From: Thioalkalivibrio sp.
GTDB lineage: Bacteria; Pseudomonadota; Gammaproteobacteria; Ectothiorhodospirales; Ectothiorhodospiraceae
DNA: 9,282 bases
Direction of reading: 5' to 3'
NCBI GenBank assembly: GCA_003550945.1
Contig: PULL01000191.1
Location: 1-9,282 of the forward strand
The translations under genes and the position numbers were made by a program. Under the pieces are notes generated by a model that did not search any database, was not told the origin of the DNA, and worked only from the letters and a program-made list of their open reading frames with translations. This document shows, piece after piece, positions 6,614 to 9,282 of the stretch. Numbering within the stretch: position 1 is the stretch's first letter; each line of letters starts with the position of its first letter.

Positions 6614-7978
6614 TCAGACCCCGCCCACGGTGATATTGAAGATCGCGACCGCGAGCGCGAAGTAGATCAGGATGCCGAAGAGGTCCGCGAGCGAGGTGAC
6701 CAGCGGCACGCTGGCGGTTGCCGGATCCATTTTCAACCGGCTCAGAATGATCGGCAGCAACATGCCAACCACACTGGCGGCCGCCACGATCAGCGTCATT
6801 GCGATCGCCACCAGCAGCGCGAGCTCGTATCCGCCGCGCCACAGTCCGATCAGCGAGACGGCCAGGCCCATCGTCAGGCCCAGCGACACCGAAACGCCGA
6901 TCTCCTTGCCCCACAGCTTCAGCCAGTCGCGTGCGGTGACCTCGCCGGTCGCAATCGCACGGACCATCAACGTGGAGCTCTGTGCGCCGGCGTTGCCACC
7001 GGAGGCGATGATCAGCGGCAGGAAGAACACCAGCGCCACCAGCGCCTCGATCGCTTCCTCGTAGCGCGAGATCACGTAGCCGCCCATGGTGTTGAACGCG
7101 ACCAGCACCAGCAGCCACCCGACGCGCTTGCGGAAGAGCAGTGCCGCGCTCGCGCTCTGCAGACTCAGCGTGAGGCTGCCCACCGAACCCATCTTGTGGA
7201 AGTCTTCGGTGGATTCGGCCTCGAGCAGGTCCATCACGTCATCGACGGTGACCACACCCAGCAGGACCCCGTCCTCTCCGACGACCGGCAGTGTCTCCAG
7301 GTCGTAGTGCTGGATCAGGCGTGCAGCTTCGGTCGGCTCCTCCAGCACCGAGACGGACACCGTGGACGCGTCCTCCAGCAGGGTTGCGACCGGGTCGACC
7401 GGGCGGCCGCGCAGGAAATGGCGGATCGGCACCGCGGCCAGCAGCCGGCGGTCGGCGTCGACTACGAAGATCACGTTGTTCGAGTGCTCGTCCGCATTGC
7501 GGCGGATGAACGCGAGTGCCCGCCACATGCTCCAGTCCGGCTCCACCGCGACGACGTCCGAGGACATCACCCGGCCGACCGAGTTTTCGGGGTAGTTGAG
7601 TTGCTTCAGCGCGCGCCGGATCGCGCGGAAGGGCAGCAGGCGCAGGTATTCGCGCAACTCGTCTTCGCGCAGGGACTGCAGCAGCGCGGTGAGATCGTCG
7701 GTATCCATCTCCGATAGCAGGAAACGGGCGTCGGCGCGGGGCGTCGCGGCGAGCAGCCGGATCTGGTATTCGGGATCGAGGTATCCGAACACGTCCGCCT
7801 TGCGGCCCGGTGGAAGGCGGTTGAACACGGCGGGCAGATCGTCGTCGGAGAGCTCCATCAGCACCCAGGCGATGTCCTGGACGCGCATGAAATCGAGCGT
7901 CTCCTGCAACGCGTCGCGGTCGTCCAGGCGCAGCAGTTCCTGGATTTCGACGACGAATTGTTCCAGGTTGTGTTCCAT
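6614..7978 (-). CDS. mgtE: MgtE-family magnesium transporter, first copy of a tandem pair
   Basis: A second MgtE-family inner-membrane Mg2+ transporter of 454 residues with the same plan: N domain (about 1-130), CBS pair (about 136-256), basic linker (FRKR) and five membrane helices. GGNAGAQ lies at 327-333 and the pore aspartate falls at D432. It is clearly diverged from its downstream neighbour outside the membrane core. The CBS entry reads VGRVMSSD instead of AGRIMTPE, and the first CBS domain differs most, while TVDDVMDLLEAESTEDFHKMG near the second CBS end keeps the acidic sensor pattern. Start choice: two in-frame ATGs lie at 7984 and 7978. AGGAG abuts the first but is 6 nt from the second, so the second is taken. 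The gene leads a two-gene mgtE operon read from the 420-bp divergent gap. A heteromeric channel with the partner, or different affinity or ion choice, are possible reasons for keeping both. Confidence 0.94.
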   Translation of the reverse strand: MEHNLEQFVVEIQELLRLDDRDALQETLDFMRVQDIAWVLMELSDDDLPAVFNRLPPGRKADVFGYLDPEYQIRLLAATPRADARFLLSEMDTDDLTALLQSLREDELREYLRLLPFRAIRRALKQLNYPENSVGRVMSSDVVAVEPDWSMWRALAFIRRNADEHSNNVIFVVDADRRLLAAVPIRHFLRGRPVDPVATLLEDASTVSVSVLEEPTEAARLIQHYDLETLPVVGEDGVLLGVVTVDDVMDLLEAESTEDFHKMGSVGSLTLSLQSASAALLFRKRVGWLLVLVAFNTMGGYVISRYEEAIEALVALVFFLPLIIASGGNAGAQSSTLMVRAIATGEVTARDWLKLWGKEIGVSVSLGLTMGLAVSLIGLWRGGYELALLVAIAMTLIVAAASVVGMLLPIILSRLKMDPATASVPLVTSLADLFGILIYFALAVAIFNITVGGV

Positions 7979-7984
7979 GCCCAT

Positions 7985-7989
7985 CTCCT
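7985..7989 (-). promoter_or_regulatory. Ribosome binding site of the first mgtE gene
   Basis: AGGAG on the minus strand directly touches the upstream ATG (7984) but stands at normal 6-nt spacing from the ATG at 7978. This favours the shorter protein. Confidence 0.7.
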
Positions 7990-7995
7990 GGCCGC

Positions 7996-8015
7996 TCCCG
8001 GTACAACGACCGGGA
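7996..8015 (-). promoter_or_regulatory. Leader hairpin just upstream of the mgtE ribosome binding site
   Basis: On the mgtE transcript, TCCCGGT pairs perfectly with ACCGGGA around a 6-nt loop (CGTTGT). The hairpin ends 6 nt before the AGGAG ribosome binding site. Its place suits control of translation or transcript ending in a magnesium-transport operon, but no known riboswitch consensus was recognised around it. Confidence 0.4.
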
Positions 8016-8170
8016 CGATGCTCACGCCCATTTCGGCGTATTCTCGGACTCTGGTGCGGGAACAGCGTGGCGAACAGCGCTTGCCATGGCCGTTCCTCCG
8101 GGATGGGAGGTTGGGCTTCAGGCAGCGAGATCGCGGGGAATCACACGATGGCCCGGCCTAACTTCCGCTT

Positions 8171-8218
8171 GCCCTGCAGAAGGAGACCGAACCGGGAGGG
8201 GGTCTGCTACTGCAGGGC
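8171..8218. repeat. 48-nt interrupted inverted repeat
   Basis: GCCCTGCAG (8171-8179) pairs perfectly with CTGCAGGGC (8210-8218), and inside it AGACC (8184-8188) pairs with GGTCT (8201-8205). The internal bulges are equal, 4 nt on each side, and the apical loop is GC-rich. It sits in the middle of the divergent gap. It could be a structured leader element, an operator pair (each 9-nt arm contains the palindrome CTGCAG) or a small mobile-repeat relic. Confidence 0.55.
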
Positions 8219-8388
8219 GTGGCTAGATCGACTGCGTCGGTTACGTTTCAAAGCAGATACCCATTCGGGGACAACGCCGGAATTGTACCGGAGGACCGCG
8301 GACCGCGAAACCGGCAGAAGGTCGTGCCGGCCATCGGCGTACCCCGAACCAAACGCTCCCGACAATGTCCCTGCGCAAAGGTTGATCC

Positions 8389-8393
8389 GGAAG
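8389..8393 (+). promoter_or_regulatory. Ribosome binding site of the ABC ATPase gene
   Basis: GGAAG stands 5 nt before the ATG at 8399 and 11 nt before the alternative ATG at 8405. It supports the first, and argues against the 60-codon upstream extension of the open frame to 8219, which has no ABC homology. Confidence 0.6.
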
Positions 8394-8398
8394 CCAAC

Positions 8399-9103
8399 AT
8401 GACGATGCAGCCCAAGCCGGTCCTCGAGTGCCGATCGCTCAGCTTTGCCTACCGAGGGGGCGCGGGCGCGGCGACTGTGCTGAACGAGGTGGATCTGACG
8501 CTGCTGGGCGGCGAACGCGTCGCCATCGTCGGTGAAAGTGGCAGCGGCAAGTCGACGCTGCTGCATTTGGCGGGTGGTCTCGAGCGGCCGGGCGCCGGCA
8601 CGGTACGGGTGGGTGGCAGCGAACTGGGCAGCCTGAGCGAGAGCGAGCGCACGCGGCTGCGGCGGCAACGGATGGGGATCGTCTTCCAGGCGTTTCACCT
8701 GATCCCCACCCTGACCGCGGTGGAGAACGTGGCCTTGCCGCTGGAGTTGTCCGGCTTGGGCCAGGGCGCCGGGGCGCGCAAGAGGGCGCAGGCGCAACTG
8801 GATCAGGTAGGCCTGGGCGGCAAGCCGGACCGCTACCCGGAACAGCTTTCCGGCGGCGAGCAGCAGCGGGTCGCGATCGCCCGTGCGCTGGTGCACCGGC
8901 CGATCCTGATCCTCGCCGACGAGCCGACCGGCAACCTGGATTCGAATACCGGCGAGGTCGTTTTCCAGTTGCTGCTGGACCAGGTGCAGGAGTCGGGCGC
9001 GGCGCTGCTGATGGTCACGCACAGCGAGGCGCTCGCCGCACGCCTGGACCGCACACTGCGGATGGTGGATGGGCGTCTGCTCCCCGAGGCGGAGGCAGAG
9101 TGA
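8399..9103 (+). CDS. ABC transporter ATP-binding protein, YbbA/LolD/MacB type
   Basis: The 234-residue nucleotide-binding subunit of a type VII (MacB/LolCDE/FtsX-like) ABC system, a group that moves lipoproteins, lipids or drugs from the inner membrane by mechanotransmission. All ATPase motifs are present: Walker A GESGSGKST (45-53), Q-loop Q97 in VFQAFHLIPTLTAVENV, signature LSGGEQQ (150-156), Walker B ending D174-E175 (ADEPTGNLD) and the switch histidine H208 (VTHSE). The FHLIPTLTAVENVALP segment and overall length are closest, from memory, to YbbA, the ATPase partner of the large permease YbbP; LolD is the main alternative. The start at 8399 is supported by GGAAG at 5-nt spacing. These ATPases are nearly always followed at once by their permease. 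Here the stop is followed by repeat-rich DNA to the window edge, so the permease is either displaced beyond the window or absent. It diverges from the mgtE operon. Confidence 0.92.
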   Translation: MTMQPKPVLECRSLSFAYRGGAGAATVLNEVDLTLLGGERVAIVGESGSGKSTLLHLAGGLERPGAGTVRVGGSELGSLSESERTRLRRQRMGIVFQAFHLIPTLTAVENVALPLELSGLGQGAGARKRAQAQLDQVGLGGKPDRYPEQLSGGEQQRVAIARALVHRPILILADEPTGNLDSNTGEVVFQLLLDQVQESGAALLMVTHSEALAARLDRTLRMVDGRLLPEAEAE

Positions 9104-9134
9104 GCGCCACCTTCCCCAGGGTCTCCCAGCCGTG

Positions 9135-9194
9135 GGACCGGTTTCCAGCCGCGATGCCCCGCCCGGGCGCTGCATCACGGCCAGAGGCCGCCCC
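9135..9194. repeat. Decayed second copy of the REP doublet
   Basis: The left arm (9135-9155) matches the left arm at 3763-3783 at 19 of 21 positions (GGACCGGTTTCC then AGCCGCGAT). The right arm (9174-9194) is a worn version of 3805-3825. The centre is 18 nt instead of 21. It lies 31 nt after the stop of the ABC ATPase gene in the same orientation as the first copy. A GTG at 9100 opens a frame that runs through it to the window end, but its product looks like translated repeat, not a permease. Confidence 0.65.
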
Positions 9195-9234
9195 CGCGCT
9201 GGTCCTCCGGGCTGGCCGGGGCAGGGGAGGAGAC

Positions 9235-9260
9235 GCCCTCCCCCACTCGTGGGGGAGGGC
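9235..9260. repeat. G/C-rich hairpin, CCCTCCCCCAC type
   Basis: GCCCTCCCCCAC (9235-9246) pairs perfectly with its complement at 9249-9260 around TC. The downstream GGAGAAAGACTCCCTCACC at the window edge also fits the CCCTCNCC-rich intergenic repeats common in GC-rich gammaproteobacteria. It could end transcription of the ABC ATPase gene, although no T-tract follows. The rest of 9104-9282 holds no gene I can support. Confidence 0.6.
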
Positions 9261-9282
9261 TGCGGAGAAAGACTCCCTCACC

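Larger units (their letters stand above)
7990..8388. other. Divergent intergenic region between mgtE and the ABC ATPase gene
   Basis: This stretch of about 400 bp must carry the promoters of the mgtE operon (minus) and the ABC ATPase gene (plus). I see no persuasive -35/-10 pair. A TTGAAA followed 17 nt later by ATCTAG on the minus strand (around 8251-8223) is the best candidate and is weak. Short open frames crossing it have no recognisable protein character. It contains the hairpins at 7996-8015 and 8171-8218, and a short direct repeat GAACAGCG (8060-8067 and 8072-8079). Confidence 0.5.

Noticed and set aside
6563..7717. Plus-strand open frame of 384 codons opposite the first mgtE gene
   Set aside because: It is the complementary shadow of an intact MgtE gene, with low-complexity His/Gln/Arg/Asp-rich composition.
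7958..8161. 67-codon plus-strand frame in the divergent gap as a small gene
   Set aside because: No ribosome binding site, no membrane or motif features, and it starts inside mgtE on the opposite strand.
8150..8163. GTTAGG on the minus strand as the start of an M-box Mg2+ riboswitch for mgtE
   Set aside because: Only the first six bases match. The later conserved blocks of the M-box (GAGGCTCC, ACGCCAAUGGGU, the closing AAAGCUC segment) are not found at suitable positions.
8219..8398. 60-codon N-terminal extension of the ABC ATPase
   Set aside because: The residues do not look like an ABC domain, and GGAAG at proper spacing marks the ATG at 8399, where family homology begins.
9100..9282. GTG-initiated frame overlapping the ATPase stop as the permease start
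   Set aside because: The GTGA overlap is attractive, but the encoded residues run straight through the REP doublet and the hairpin, are Pro/Arg/Ala-rich and have no membrane segment.
1892..9282. A defence, secretion or mobile-element system
   Set aside because: All intact genes belong to well-known housekeeping, transport or envelope families; no nuclease, integrase, transposase, toxin or CRISPR repeat was found on either strand.

Overview
The window is a high-GC bacterial chromosomal segment with six recognisable genes and one further gene cut by the left edge. The gene families, the long IspG variant, the pyruvate-kinase-like protein with an N-terminal extension and the GGAGCGGCTTCC-type REP repeats point to a gammaproteobacterium. 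An Ectothiorhodospiraceae/Chromatiales-type lineage is my guess, but the sequence alone does not fix it.

Layout. From 2 to 1879 (+) lies a pyruvate-kinase-like protein open at the left edge. It has the catalytic barrel but no C-terminal allosteric domain. It converges on a minus-strand pair: a GT4 glycosyltransferase (2448-3653) and a PAP2 phosphatase (1892-2455) whose start overlaps the glycosyltransferase stop by 8 nt. The pair could make or remodel a membrane glycolipid, or use a polyprenyl-phosphate carrier; this is inference. Next on the minus strand, after a gap of about 200 bp holding a REP doublet, is ispG (3874-5100), the [4Fe-4S] enzyme of the MEP isoprenoid pathway. After another 140-bp gap holding a 33-bp perfect palindrome come two tandem, diverged mgtE magnesium transporter genes (6614-7978, then 5242-6603), 10 nt apart.

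A gap of about 420 bp at 7979-8398 separates mgtE from a divergent ABC ATPase of the YbbA/LolD/MacB type (8399-9103, +). This gap must carry both promoters. It holds several hairpins but no coding sequence that I trust. The right end (9104-9282) is repeat-rich, with a second, decayed copy of the REP doublet and a G/C-rich hairpin. No permease begins there, although such ATPases are normally followed by one.

Functionally this looks like core metabolism and envelope or ion homeostasis, not a defence island or mobile element. I see no CRISPR array, integrase, toxin-antitoxin pair, rRNA or tRNA. The points most worth a second look are the paired MgtE paralogues and their structured leader, the altered active-site loops of the pyruvate-kinase-like protein, the overlapping glycosyltransferase-phosphatase pair with a palindrome at its 5' end, and the three classes of intergenic palindromic repeat.
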